A stretch of DNA of 15,425 bases from Oscillospiraceae bacterium (GCA_016296505.1 JAEDJD010000031.1:1-15425); one strand, 5' to 3'; positions 6,675 through 14,875 are shown, numbered from the stretch's first letter. Numbers and translations are program-made. Notes: generated by a model from the letters alone, not told the origin.

Positions 6675-7753
6675 CCTACAGCCTCGGTGCCATCGCGCCG
6701 GACGTTTAGCATTCGGACGATTGCTTGTTCAAGCAGCAAGCGCGGCGCAGTGCGCGTCGATTTACAGTCTTTATCTGCCTGACGCAGAATCCGGATGCAG
6801 CTGCGGAGCTGCGGAATGGTCATTGTGCCGCAGTCGCGCATCGCATTTCGCACAGCAAATTCACGATTTTTTGGATAACCAAAATCTGCGGCAATGGTTT
6901 CCGTTTGTTTGGCGGCGCCCTGTCCGAGCTTGGCGCGGTAAAGGTCGATGAATGTTGTGCTAAGGACGGAGAGCAATCCAAGGATGGTTTTGGAGTCCTC
7001 AGATTTTGCGGTCAGATCGCGCAGCAATCGGAATGCCGCCGTACCGTTTCCACCAGTGACGGCTCTTGCCAGCCGGAAGGCGTCCGCGTCGGGCAGCGCC
7101 GCCGTCAGCGCGTCAAGCATTTCCCTTGTAATTTCGCCGCCATCCGAACAGGCAAGCAGCTTTTCCATTTCTGTTTCGATCAGCGTTGAATTGCACAGAC
7201 AACGATTTGCGAGTTCTTCGGCAAGCTGCCGGCTGATTTCCGAACCAGATTTTTTCGCACGTTCCTGGATTGCCTTACCAAGCTGAATGGCATTGCGTTT
7301 TTCGCAGATACAAAGAACGCCCTGCTTCTCGAAAAAAGACATCAGCTTTTTATATTTCGGCAGGAAGACCGGTGCATTTCGCTTAATTTCGTAACAGGGA
7401 AGCGCTCGCATGACGAGCAGGACAACCGCGCGCGGCGCAATATTTCCGAAAATTTCAAGCATTGTATCAATCGCGGCAGGATTATGTACATCCGCATCGA
7501 AATCGCGGATCAGAATTACGTTATAGGGTTGGAACATTGGACAAAAAGAACAGGCATCCGCCAGCCGATCCAGATCAACAGCCTGTCCGTCGAAGGCGAT
7601 ATCGGAAAGGGAACTGCCGTCTGTCAACTTTTTTAGAATTTTCTTTTCCGTTTGCGCAACGGTCAGCGTATCCTCGCCGCATAAAAATACAAGCTGCGGC
7701 GGATGATCTGAGCCGAATCCACGCACTAGATCATTGGCTGTAAGTCTTGCCAT
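6671..7753 (-). CDS. holA: DNA polymerase III subunit delta (clamp loader)
   Basis: The 360-residue protein matches HolA in length and layout. The delta subunit opens the beta sliding clamp as part of the clamp-loader complex. Near the N-terminus, L-V-F-L-C-G-E-D-T-L (21-30) is the degenerate nucleotide-fold start typical of delta. It is followed by the DNApol3_delta domain with FCPMFQPYNVILIRDFD and an ISRQLAEELANRCLCNSTLI-type helical segment where delta proteins contact partners. The C-terminal collar ends with LRSCIRILRQADKDCKSTRT, the usual delta element before the final LLLEQAIVRM helix. The ATG at 7753 is 8 nt after GAGG. It lies 81 bp after comEC, with no terminator seen, and overlaps the TOPRIM gene by 4 nt. 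The comEC-holA pairing is common in Firmicutes. Confidence 0.93.
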   Translation of the reverse strand: MARLTANDLVRGFGSDHPPQLVFLCGEDTLTVAQTEKKILKKLTDGSSLSDIAFDGQAVDLDRLADACSFCPMFQPYNVILIRDFDADVHNPAAIDTMLEIFGNIAPRAVVLLVMRALPCYEIKRNAPVFLPKYKKLMSFFEKQGVLCICEKRNAIQLGKAIQERAKKSGSEISRQLAEELANRCLCNSTLIETEMEKLLACSDGGEITREMLDALTAALPDADAFRLARAVTGGNGTAAFRLLRDLTAKSEDSKTILGLLSVLSTTFIDLYRAKLGQGAAKQTETIAADFGYPKNREFAVRNAMRDCGTMTIPQLRSCIRILRQADKDCKSTRTAPRLLLEQAIVRMLNVRRDGTEAVG

Positions 7754-7834
7754 TTCAGACGCCTCTTTTCTTGGATAGTATGTTTTATGTTCATGGATTT
7801 CCGGCGTGTTTCAAAGCTTCGGTATTATTTTTCG

Positions 7835-9943
7835 TCATGCGGAAATAATTTTGCTGCCGCCGTCCGATGCGATCCGCAGCAGCAGATTATTGCCGCGGTA
7901 TATCCTGTTGTTTACCGTAATCTCATATTCAGGCGCGTCGCCGTAGCGGATGACAGCGTCTGCGTCGGAATTCGGTTCGACGGACGCTGAACAGATGCAG
8001 ATATGCTGCGTACCCCATTGCACATCGGCGATATCATTCGTAATCATGAGCGAGAATATACCGTCTGAGAACGAAATGGTCTCCGTATCGTAAAATATGG
8101 GCGTCTTTCCGCAAAGCTGGCTGTCTTTGCGCCATGCGTTGGAATTTCGTAGTATGACCGAATTCGTCTCTATGCCGTGCAGCGCTGCCTGATAGCCTGC
8201 CGCAGCGCGCATTCCGTTCAGCAGCAGAATATCTGCTTTGGCAATGCCGTTATTTTCCAGATATTGTGCGGCATACTGCGCATTGCGGGGTGCGTCGGTC
8301 AGGTCGGCGACAATCGTTCTGCCCTCAGCAGAAATGACTAGTACAGTTTGCTTGCTGCCGCCGAGGACGGCAATTCGCAGTTCATTTCGCGCTTGTATCC
8401 GCAGAGCCAATGTCAAACCGGAAATCAGGATCGCTGTTCCGAGCAGTGCAGCCGCAAGTTGCTTCGGCGGAATGCCGGCAAACATCAGATACAGCAGAAA
8501 GAGACTGCTGAGTACGATGATGAGCAGCAGTGTTTTATCTCTGATAACAATATGTGAAAATGGGACGCGCGCCGCAAAGCTTGCTGCCAATCTGATCAGA
8601 CGGCAGAGCATTCCGATCACAGGCAGCAGAAAGCCGGTTAGTCCACCCGTCAGGAGCAGTGAGAATCCGAAATATATGACAGCAATACAAAGCGGCAGAA
8701 TCAGTAGATTGCAGATCGGCGCAAGCAGTGAGGATTGTCCGCAGAGCAGTATGGACGCCGGAAAAATCGCTGCGGATACGCAGCAAAGACTAAGAAAATC
8801 CTTTTTCAGACGGCTGCCGCACATATTTTTGGTCATATAGGGTGCCAAGACGCCAATTCCGAATACGCCCGAAACCGAAAGCCAGAACGATGCCGAGCCG
8901 ATCACATACGGCGCCGAAATCGTGCAGAGAAACATTGCGATACAGAGTGAACGCAGCGTATCGCTTTTTCTGCCGAACAGTGCTGCCGACTGCGACAGCA
9001 TCAGCATAATCGCTGCCCGCGCCTCGGAAATTGAGGGGTCGGCAAGCAGGATAAACAGTAGAATCGCCGGAATGTGCAGCAGACAAATCCATTTTTCAGG
9101 AATCTGTAAATGTCGGAGTATCCATGCAAGCACGCTGCAAAAGAATACCAGATGCAGACCGGATACGACTGTGATATGCCCGATGCCTGCCGCGTGGAAT
9201 GCGGCTGCGGTATCTTCTGGCAGCATCAGCTTATCCCCGAAAAGCATTGCGCAGAGTAAGCCGGCTTCCGCTTCCGGTATGGCTGCAAGAATCTGCTTTG
9301 TGATGCGCTGACGGTATTGATGAAGCACACGCGCTAACGAAAAATCGGAATCCGGTTCATAGTCTATGAGTGTCGCGTCGTAAATACGTAGATATTTTCC
9401 GAGTCCCGCCTGATACTGTGCGGTATGATAGCGGTAATCCGTCTGGATGCGCGTCAGCTCTGCATCGAGCGTGACGATCTCCCCGATTTGCAGCGGTTGG
9501 ATATCTGCGTCGGCGTACCAGTCAATTGAAATAAGGTGTCCGTTCAGCGCAGTGCGCAGCGTATAAACAGCGCGATCTTGTTGAAGTGTGCGTGCATTTG
9601 TGATTTTCCCTGTGCATAGAACCTGCTTCCCATCCAGTGAGAGCAGCGGCTGACGTACAGCCGTATCGTACCGCAGCCAGATCGCCGCGCCGAGTAACGC
9701 GCCCAGAATCAGCAGCAGACGCTCCTTGCCTGTCAGACGCAGCATGACAAATAAACCTGCCACAAGCAGCAAAAGCAGTACGCGAAAATCAAATAGAAAA
9801 GCCGTCAGCAGACCTGTGATCCATGCAAGCGTAAAGCACTCCACGCCGCAAAGACAGGTTCTGCTGCCGGCTCGTTTCGTCTTATGCGGAAGTACCGAAA
9901 CAGCCGGCAAGACATTTGCCTGCAGCGTTTCAGTGAACCTCAT
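7835..9943 (-). CDS. comEC: ComEC/Rec2 DNA-uptake channel with a degenerate C-terminal MBL domain
   Basis: The 702-residue membrane protein has the ComEC order. An N-terminal helix region (about 36-90) is followed by a DUF4131/OB-like extracellular domain (about 100-195) and the Competence helix bundle (about 220-520). The bundle carries A-A-G-I-G-H-I-T-V-V-S-G-L-H (251-264) and S-I-S-E-A-R-A-A-I-M (304-313), both hallmark elements. The C-terminal metallo-beta-lactamase-like domain (about 521-702) keeps its strand pattern (LRIAVLGGSKQTVLVISAEG), but where the zinc site H-x-H-x-D-H should be it has LLLNGMRAAAGYQ (573-585). The nuclease function proposed for that domain is therefore probably lost. 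In competent bacteria ComEC carries single-stranded DNA across the membrane. The ATG overlaps the HIT stop by 4 nt, and the weak ribosome site (AAGG) fits coupled translation. It is expected in the cytoplasmic membrane. Confidence 0.93.
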   Translation of the reverse strand: MRFTETLQANVLPAVSVLPHKTKRAGSRTCLCGVECFTLAWITGLLTAFLFDFRVLLLLLVAGLFVMLRLTGKERLLLILGALLGAAIWLRYDTAVRQPLLSLDGKQVLCTGKITNARTLQQDRAVYTLRTALNGHLISIDWYADADIQPLQIGEIVTLDAELTRIQTDYRYHTAQYQAGLGKYLRIYDATLIDYEPDSDFSLARVLHQYRQRITKQILAAIPEAEAGLLCAMLFGDKLMLPEDTAAAFHAAGIGHITVVSGLHLVFFCSVLAWILRHLQIPEKWICLLHIPAILLFILLADPSISEARAAIMLMLSQSAALFGRKSDTLRSLCIAMFLCTISAPYVIGSASFWLSVSGVFGIGVLAPYMTKNMCGSRLKKDFLSLCCVSAAIFPASILLCGQSSLLAPICNLLILPLCIAVIYFGFSLLLTGGLTGFLLPVIGMLCRLIRLAASFAARVPFSHIVIRDKTLLLIIVLSSLFLLYLMFAGIPPKQLAAALLGTAILISGLTLALRIQARNELRIAVLGGSKQTVLVISAEGRTIVADLTDAPRNAQYAAQYLENNGIAKADILLLNGMRAAAGYQAALHGIETNSVILRNSNAWRKDSQLCGKTPIFYDTETISFSDGIFSLMITNDIADVQWGTQHICICSASVEPNSDADAVIRYGDAPEYEITVNNRIYRGNNLLLRIASDGGSKIISA

Positions 9944-10287
9944 GCACCTTGATCGGCAGACCAGCCCATTTTCTGCCCTGCAATCAGATGGAAATGCAGA
10001 TGCGGAACAGTCTGACCGGCGTCATCGCCGCAGTTGGTGATAACGCGGAAACCGGAATCCAGTTTTTCCTGTGCAGCGACTTTTGAGATTGCCGCAAAAA
10101 TCTTTCCGACGATCCCGGCGTTTTCCTCGGTGATTGCAGACGCACCGGAGATATGCTGCTTCGGGATGAATAGATAATGCAGCGGTGCAATCGGGTTGAT
10201 ATCCTTGAATGCATAGACAAATTCATCTTCATAGACTTTGGAGCTTGGAATTTCTCCGGCAATGATCTTGCAGAACAGACAATCCAT
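9940..10287 (-). CDS. HIT family (HINT-like) nucleotide hydrolase
   Basis: The 115-residue protein starts MDCLFCKIIAGEIPSSKVYE and carries the histidine triad H-L-H-F-H (96-100) within VPHLHFHLIAGQKMGW, as in bacterial HinT proteins that cleave nucleoside phosphoramidates and adenylates. Cys 3, Cys 6 and His 45 fit the zinc-binding version of the family. ATG 10287 is chosen because AGGAG lies 7 nt upstream; an earlier ATG is too close to that site. It lies between alaS and comEC. HinT hydrolyses aminoacyl-adenylates, so pairing with a tRNA synthetase makes biochemical sense, though this link is inference. Confidence 0.95.
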   Translation of the reverse strand: MDCLFCKIIAGEIPSSKVYEDEFVYAFKDINPIAPLHYLFIPKQHISGASAITEENAGIVGKIFAAISKVAAQEKLDSGFRVITNCGDDAGQTVPHLHFHLIAGQKMGWSADQGA

Positions 10288-10323
10288 ATTCATTCTCCTT
10301 TTCGTGTTATATGTCATGCGGCG

Positions 10324-10347
10324 CCGGAGAAAGCGCGCTTTCTCCGG
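10324..10347 (-). other. 24-bp perfect palindrome between alaS and the HIT gene
   Basis: The arms CCGGAGAAAGCG and CGCTTTCTCCGG form a perfect, GC-rich stem-loop 13 nt after the alaS stop. No U run follows on either strand, so it is not a classic intrinsic terminator. An mRNA-stabilising or processing hairpin, or a partial attenuator between alaS and downstream genes, are the likely roles. Confidence 0.7.
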
Positions 10348-10360
10348 AACCGAATCGTAT

Positions 10361-12994
10361 TTATTTCAGGAACTCGCCGACAATGCTCTGAAGCATACCG
10401 ATCGCTTCATCGACCATGTAGCTTTTGCCGATGCTGCCCATTGCGCTGTCCGGACGACCGCCGCCCTTACCACCGGTGATTGCGGCAATACGCTGAATAA
10501 TCTTTCCGGCGTGTGCGCCCTTTGCGACCGCGCTCTTGGAGCAGACGCAGCAGAAATTGCCGCTTTCGCCGTTCACACCGGCAAGCAGCGCGATGACGTT
10601 TTCTTCTTCATCGCGGATCTGGTCGCCGAGCGAACGCAGTGCGTCCGGCTTCACATCGGTCAGCATTGCGGATACAATTTTAATGCCGTTAATTTCCTTT
10701 GCGGATGTGAACAGATCGGTAATCTGACTATTCGCGAGTTTGGATGTCAGAGACTCGATTTCGCGAAGAAGATTGCGCGTTTCATTGACGATTGCAGTTG
10801 CCTTATCCGGCAGTTCGGTAGGATTTGTAACTTTCAGGATGCGAGCCGTTTCAGCGAGGGTTCGCTCCTTTTCCTGCATCATTTTCAGAACATTTTCGCC
10901 GGTTACAAGTTCGATTCTGCGAACGCCTGCCGCAACGGAGCTTTCTGAAATAATCCGGCACAGACCGATTTCCGCCGTATTGCGGATATGCGTACCACCG
11001 CAGAATTCAACGGAGGTATGTCCTACGCGGACAACGCGGACAACATCGCCGTATTTTTCACCGAACAGCGCCATTGCGCCGATTTTCTTTGCTTCTTCGA
11101 TGGGCATTTCCTCTGTTAAAACGGGCAGCGCATTCAGGATCTCAGTATTGAGCAGTTCCTCGACGCTGTGCAGTTCCTGTTCAGTCATGCCGGAAAAATG
11201 CGAGAAGTCAAAGCGGCAGCGATCTTCGTTGACAAGCTGACCTGCCTGATGCACATGATCGCCGAGCACTTTACGCAGTGCAGCCTGCAGCAGATGCGCT
11301 GCGGTATGATTGCGCATGATTGCTTTGCGGCGTTTGACGTCGATTTTTGCGGTTACAGTATCGCCAACCTTGAGGGTGCCCTGCTCCAGCGTACCCATAT
11401 GCAGGAACTGACCGTCTCCGCCCTTCTGGGTATCGCCGACGGAGAATGTGTCATCGCCGATGATCTCGCCGCTATCGCCGACCTGACCGCCGCTTTCCGC
11501 ATAGAACGGTGTGCGGTCGAGAATCAGAACGCCGTCGCAGCCTGCTTCCAGCGTATCTACAGCCTTACCAGCCGAGAGAATTGCAAGGATTTTTGCTTCG
11601 CATTCTGTATCAGTATAGCCGATAAATTCGGTTTTGGGGAGTCCCTTCGGAACAGCCGCGTCACCGCCCCAAGAGGTCTTGACCTTGGATGCGCGGTCTG
11701 CTCTTGCACGCTGCTTCTGTTCTTCCATGCAGCGGCGGAAGCCTTCTTCATCTACGGTCATGCCCTGTTCTTCTGCCATTTCGATGGTCAGATCAATCGG
11801 GAAACCATAGGTATCGCTGAGATTGAATGCAGTTTTGCCGTCGATGACGGTCAGTTTTGCAGCCTTCAGCGAATTGATCGAGGAGATGAGCAGCTCTGTA
11901 CCGCGGTCGATTGTACGCGCAAAGCTTTCTTCCTCATGACGGATGATTTTGGTAATCAGCTCCTGCTTTTCTTTCAGTTCCGGATACGCGGAAGCATTTT
12001 CCTGAATGACAGTTTCTGCGACCTGATAGAGGAACGGCTCACAGATTCCGAGCAGTCTGCCGTGACGGGCAGCTCTGCGGAGCAGCCGCTTGAGAACATA
12101 GCCTCTGCCTTCATTTGCAGGCGTGATGCCGTCGCCGGTCATAAATACGGTAGAACGAATATGGTCCGTAATGACGCGCAGAGAAACGTCCTTTTTCTCA
12201 TCCTCATGATAGGAAATACCGGCGATTTTGCAGATATGCTTCATGATATTCTGAACCGTATCAACTTCAAAGAGGTTATCCACGTTCTGCATGACGCAAG
12301 CGAGACGTTCGAGTCCCATACCGGTATCAATATTCTTGTTTTTCATTTCGGCATAGTTGCCCTTGCCGTCGCTGTCGAACTGTGAGAATACGAGATTCCA
12401 GATTTCGATGATGCGGTCGCAGTCGCTTGCCTGCTCAAAGCTTTCAAACGGGCCATAGGCTTCGCCGCGGTCGAAATGGATTTCCGAGCACGGACCGCAC
12501 GGACCGGAACCATGCTCCCAGAAGTTATCCGCCTTGCCGAGCCGGATAATGCGCTCATGCGGAATGCCGATCTCTTTCTCCCAGATTTGTTCCGCCTCGT
12601 CGTCGCTTTCGAAAATGGTGATCCAGAGCTTATCCGCGGGGATTGCAAGCGTACCGGTCAGGAATTCCCAAGCCCATGCGATTGCCTCGCGCTTGAAATA
12701 ATCACCGAAAGAGAAATTGCCGAGCATTTCAAAATATGTACCGTGACGGGCGGTTTTGCCAACGCGCTCGATATCCGGTGTGCGAATGCACTTCTGACAG
12801 GTTGTTACGCGGACATTGGGCGGAACTGCCTGTCCGAGAAAATATTTTTTCAGCGGCGCCATGCCGGAGTTAATCAAAAGCAGAGAATTGTCACCCTTCG
12901 GGATCAAGGAAGCGCTGTCCATGCGGGTATGATTTTTGCTCTCAAAGAAAGCGAGGTACTTTTCGCGCAGCTCGTTCAAGCCTGTCCATTCCAT
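10361..12994 (-). CDS. alaS: alanine--tRNA ligase
   Basis: This is full-length AlaRS, 877 residues, which charges tRNA-Ala and edits mischarged Ser/Gly. The class II core shows SASLIPKGDNSLLLINSGM (27-45, motif 1), RHGTYFEMLGNFSFGDYFK (83-101, motif 2), H-G-S-G-P-C-G-P-C-S-E (161-171) and D-T-G-M-G-L-E-R (223-230, motif 3). The editing domain has H-T-A-A-H (563-567) and C-G-G-T-H (665-669), the four zinc ligands. The C-terminal DHHA1 domain ends with G-G-K-G-G-G-R-P-D. The start MEWTGLNELREKYLAFFESK is typical of the family. It has AAAGGA 12 nt upstream, a little long but acceptable; the in-frame ATG at 13039 would add 15 residues with no homology pattern. It is the first gene of the long minus-strand run, read from the promoter at 13063-13091. 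No T-box leader is present, unlike many Firmicutes synthetase genes. Confidence 0.98.
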   Translation of the reverse strand: MEWTGLNELREKYLAFFESKNHTRMDSASLIPKGDNSLLLINSGMAPLKKYFLGQAVPPNVRVTTCQKCIRTPDIERVGKTARHGTYFEMLGNFSFGDYFKREAIAWAWEFLTGTLAIPADKLWITIFESDDEAEQIWEKEIGIPHERIIRLGKADNFWEHGSGPCGPCSEIHFDRGEAYGPFESFEQASDCDRIIEIWNLVFSQFDSDGKGNYAEMKNKNIDTGMGLERLACVMQNVDNLFEVDTVQNIMKHICKIAGISYHEDEKKDVSLRVITDHIRSTVFMTGDGITPANEGRGYVLKRLLRRAARHGRLLGICEPFLYQVAETVIQENASAYPELKEKQELITKIIRHEEESFARTIDRGTELLISSINSLKAAKLTVIDGKTAFNLSDTYGFPIDLTIEMAEEQGMTVDEEGFRRCMEEQKQRARADRASKVKTSWGGDAAVPKGLPKTEFIGYTDTECEAKILAILSAGKAVDTLEAGCDGVLILDRTPFYAESGGQVGDSGEIIGDDTFSVGDTQKGGDGQFLHMGTLEQGTLKVGDTVTAKIDVKRRKAIMRNHTAAHLLQAALRKVLGDHVHQAGQLVNEDRCRFDFSHFSGMTEQELHSVEELLNTEILNALPVLTEEMPIEEAKKIGAMALFGEKYGDVVRVVRVGHTSVEFCGGTHIRNTAEIGLCRIISESSVAAGVRRIELVTGENVLKMMQEKERTLAETARILKVTNPTELPDKATAIVNETRNLLREIESLTSKLANSQITDLFTSAKEINGIKIVSAMLTDVKPDALRSLGDQIRDEEENVIALLAGVNGESGNFCCVCSKSAVAKGAHAGKIIQRIAAITGGKGGGRPDSAMGSIGKSYMVDEAIGMLQSIVGEFLK

Positions 12995-13054
12995 AGTTTT
13001 CAGGATTCCTTTCGTATCAGAAATATGGCAGTCATGCATTCTCGCATAACAATA

Positions 13055-13071
13055 CAGTATATAGTATACTG
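13055..13071. repeat. 7-3-7 inverted repeat covering the alaS -10 box
   Basis: The arms CAGTATA (13055-13061) and TATACTG (13065-13071) are perfectly complementary around TAG and cover the TATACT -10 box of the alaS promoter. It could be an operator. AT-rich promoter sequence can give such symmetry by chance, so the role is uncertain. Confidence 0.4.
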
Positions 13072-13091
13072 CAAAAGCCATGATTTGTCAA
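13063..13091 (-). promoter_or_regulatory. sigma-A-type promoter of alaS and downstream genes
   Basis: A perfect TTGACA -35 box (13086-13091) and TATACT -10 box (13063-13068) are separated by 17 bp on the minus strand. Predicted transcription starts near 13056, giving a leader of about 60 nt before the alaS ATG. Confidence 0.88.
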
Positions 13092-13095
13092 GCAT

Positions 13096-13119
13096 AGAAA
13101 CGGCGTTTTTTCCGTTTCT
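13096..13119. other. 8-bp stem hairpin just upstream of the alaS -35 box
   Basis: The arms AGAAACGG (13096-13103) and CCGTTTCT (13112-13119) are perfect complements around an 8-nt centre containing six T. It begins 4 bp from the alaS -35 box. No T run follows the stem on either strand, so a terminator is unlikely; a protein-binding site is possible. Confidence 0.35.
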
Positions 13120-13232
13120 GGCATTGTATGTCGCGTTCGACAAAATGCGTGGAGTCTGCTGGACGCGGACAGTACCCACAGCCTTTTTTGATTCTTGTGT
13201 ATTTTCTGCCGTCACTTTTTTCACGCGTGCCA

Positions 13233-13261
13233 TTGCTTTTTATGCGATAATATGCTATAAT
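13233..13261 (+). promoter_or_regulatory. sigma-A-type promoter of cysS
   Basis: A TTGCTT -35 box (13233-13238) and a perfect TATAAT -10 box (13256-13261) are separated by 17 bp. The predicted start near 13268 leaves a leader of about 150 nt before cysS, longer than needed for simple initiation. Confidence 0.85.
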
Positions 13262-13289
13262 AAGGACAGCACTGCATCAAGCGCGTCCG

Positions 13290-13334
13290 ATGGTTTGGCG
13301 GTGTCTTTGTTTGCAGAGAATCTGCATGATTTGA
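13290..13334 (+). CDS. possible 14-codon Cys-rich leader peptide upstream of cysS
   Basis: Inside the cysS leader, 22 nt after the predicted transcription start, a short frame reads MVWRCLCLQRICMI and stops at TGA. Three of its 14 codons are Cys, directly upstream of the cysteinyl-tRNA synthetase gene, which is how attenuation leader peptides look. Against it, there is no good ribosome site, and no terminator/antiterminator pair is visible between it and cysS. Chance is a real possibility. Confidence 0.18.
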   Translation: MVWRCLCLQRICMI

Positions 13335-13415
13335 CGGCGTATCTGCACCGCTATTTCTGTGCGGTATTGCCTGAAATATATCTTAATTTTATTGAACCGG
13401 AAGGAGCAAGGCAAT

Positions 13416-14825
13416 ATGCTGCTTTATAATTCGCTCACGCACCAAAAAGACGAATTTCAGACAAGAGAGCCGAATAAGGTGAAAATGTATACCTGCGGTC
13501 CGACTGTCTATCATTTCGCGCATATCGGCAATCTTCGTACCTATATGATGGAGGATGTCCTTGAAAAATATCTCAATTATACCGGATATCAGGTCATGCG
13601 GATCATGAATATCACCGATGTTGGACACCTGACCTCGGACGGCGATACCGGCGATGATAAAATGCTCAAGGGCGCAAAGCGTGAGCATAAAACTGTCATG
13701 GAAATCGCACAATTTTATACCGACGCGTTTTTTGCGGACTGCGATAAGCTCAATATCAAAAAGCCGGAATACATTCAGCCTGCAACTGGTTGTATATCAG
13801 AATACATTCATATGATCGAAACGCTGCTGCAAAAGGGTTATGCCTATGAAGCAGGCGGCAATATCTATTTTGATACCGCAAAGCTGGATCAGTATTACCG
13901 TTTCCATGATTTCAAAGAGGAGGATCTTGCAGTCGGCGTTCGCGAGGGCGTTGAGGGCGACGAAAATAAGCGCAATAAGGCGGACTTTGTTCTCTGGTTT
14001 ACCAAATCAAAATTTGACGATCAGGAGCTAAAATGGGATAGCCCATGGGGAATCGGTTATCCGGGCTGGCATATCGAATGCTCCTGCATCAGCATGAAAT
14101 TCGCCGGCGAATATCTTGATTTGCACTGCGGCGGTATTGACAATGCATTTCCGCATCATACCAATGAGATTGCACAGAGTGAGGCGTATCTCGGTCATGA
14201 ATGGTGTCCGCAGTGGTTCCATGTTCTGCATTTGAATGATGAAACCGGTAAGATGAGCAAATCCAAGGGCGAATTCCTGACTGTTTCTCTGCTGGAGCAG
14301 AAAGGCTTTTCGCCGCTTGCATACCGATTCTTCTGTCTGCAGTCTCATTACCGCAAAACGCTTGTATTTTCTTGGGAAAATCTCAAAAATGCGCAGATTG
14401 CTTATGACAAGCTGATTGCAAAAATCGGCTCTCTTCTGGATACGCAGGACGCCGTAGATGACGTCAAAAAAGCGGAGCTGCTCGGCAGCTTTACGGCGGC
14501 AATGGACAATGACCTCAATACTGCACAGGCGATCACCGTGCTGTATGATATTCTCAAGGCAGATATCACGGCTGCAACAAAGCTTGCCTGTATCGCAGAG
14601 ATCGACAAGGTATTCTCATTGAATTTGATTGAAAACGCAAAGGCGATCGGTGAAGATGCGGCAGAACCGGAGATTCCGGCAGAGGTGCTGGCGCTGGTCG
14701 AACAGCGCAAGGAAGCGCGTAAGGCAAAGGATTTTGCACAGGCGGACGCTCTGCGCGATCAGATTACGGCGCTTGGCTGGCAGATTCGCGAAACCAGACA
14801 GGGCACGGAACTCACAAAGCTTTGA
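13416..14825 (+). CDS. cysS: cysteine--tRNA ligase
   Basis: This is full-length class I CysRS, 469 residues, which charges tRNA-Cys. The HIGH-type motif is H-I-G-N (36-39) in TCGPTVYHFAHIGNLRTYM, and the KMSKS loop is at 279-283 (G-K-M-S-K-S-K-G). The zinc ligands are visible as Cys 27, Cys 222, His 247 and Glu 251, with spacing as in E. coli CysRS. W-H-I-E-C-S (218-223) and H-C-G-G-I-D (237-242) are also in place. The C-terminal anticodon-binding part includes ARKAKDFAQADALRDQITAL, typical of the family. ATG 13416 lies 9 nt after AAGGAG and gives the usual N-terminus LLYNSLTHQKDEF. It is monocistronic, between its own promoter and a terminator. Confidence 0.98.
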   Translation: MLLYNSLTHQKDEFQTREPNKVKMYTCGPTVYHFAHIGNLRTYMMEDVLEKYLNYTGYQVMRIMNITDVGHLTSDGDTGDDKMLKGAKREHKTVMEIAQFYTDAFFADCDKLNIKKPEYIQPATGCISEYIHMIETLLQKGYAYEAGGNIYFDTAKLDQYYRFHDFKEEDLAVGVREGVEGDENKRNKADFVLWFTKSKFDDQELKWDSPWGIGYPGWHIECSCISMKFAGEYLDLHCGGIDNAFPHHTNEIAQSEAYLGHEWCPQWFHVLHLNDETGKMSKSKGEFLTVSLLEQKGFSPLAYRFFCLQSHYRKTLVFSWENLKNAQIAYDKLIAKIGSLLDTQDAVDDVKKAELLGSFTAAMDNDLNTAQAITVLYDILKADITAATKLACIAEIDKVFSLNLIENAKAIGEDAAEPEIPAEVLALVEQRKEARKAKDFAQADALRDQITALGWQIRETRQGTELTKL

Positions 14826-14875
14826 TATCCAAACAAGAACTGCGCCGCAGAAGGCAGCATGACGATAAAGAAGTA

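Larger units (their letters stand above)
12995..13415. other. 421-bp divergent intergenic region between alaS and cysS
   Basis: It holds the two divergent promoters, an inverted repeat on the alaS -10 box, an 8-bp hairpin and a roughly 150-nt cysS leader, each listed separately. I looked for T-box signatures (the GGTGG-type antiterminator box) and intrinsic terminators on both strands and found none. A stretch of about 100 bp in the middle (13120-13225) has no recognisable element. Confidence 0.7.

Noticed and set aside
5208..6782. Plus-strand frames of 133 to 236 codons opposite the MBOAT-like gene, the TOPRIM gene and holA
   Set aside because: They are antisense to genes with clear family motifs, and their compositions are Arg/Ser/Gln-rich, as expected for shadow frames.
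7754..7834. Possible separate promoter for holA in the 81-bp gap after comEC
   Set aside because: TTGAAA and CATACT-like boxes occur, but with wrong spacing, and no terminator precedes them. Read-through from comEC is simpler.
11168..12385. A 405-codon open frame on the plus strand opposite alaS
   Set aside because: It lies entirely antisense to a fully conserved alaS, has no ribosome site or promoter, and its translation is Cys/Phe-rich with no family pattern. It is a shadow frame.
12995..13415. T-box riboswitch for alaS or cysS
   Set aside because: Neither leader contains the conserved antiterminator box or a terminator, and the alaS leader is too short.
12476..13429. A 317-codon plus-strand frame running from within alaS to the cysS start
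   Set aside because: It is antisense to alaS, then crosses two promoters and the cysS ribosome site, and its product has no recognisable pattern.
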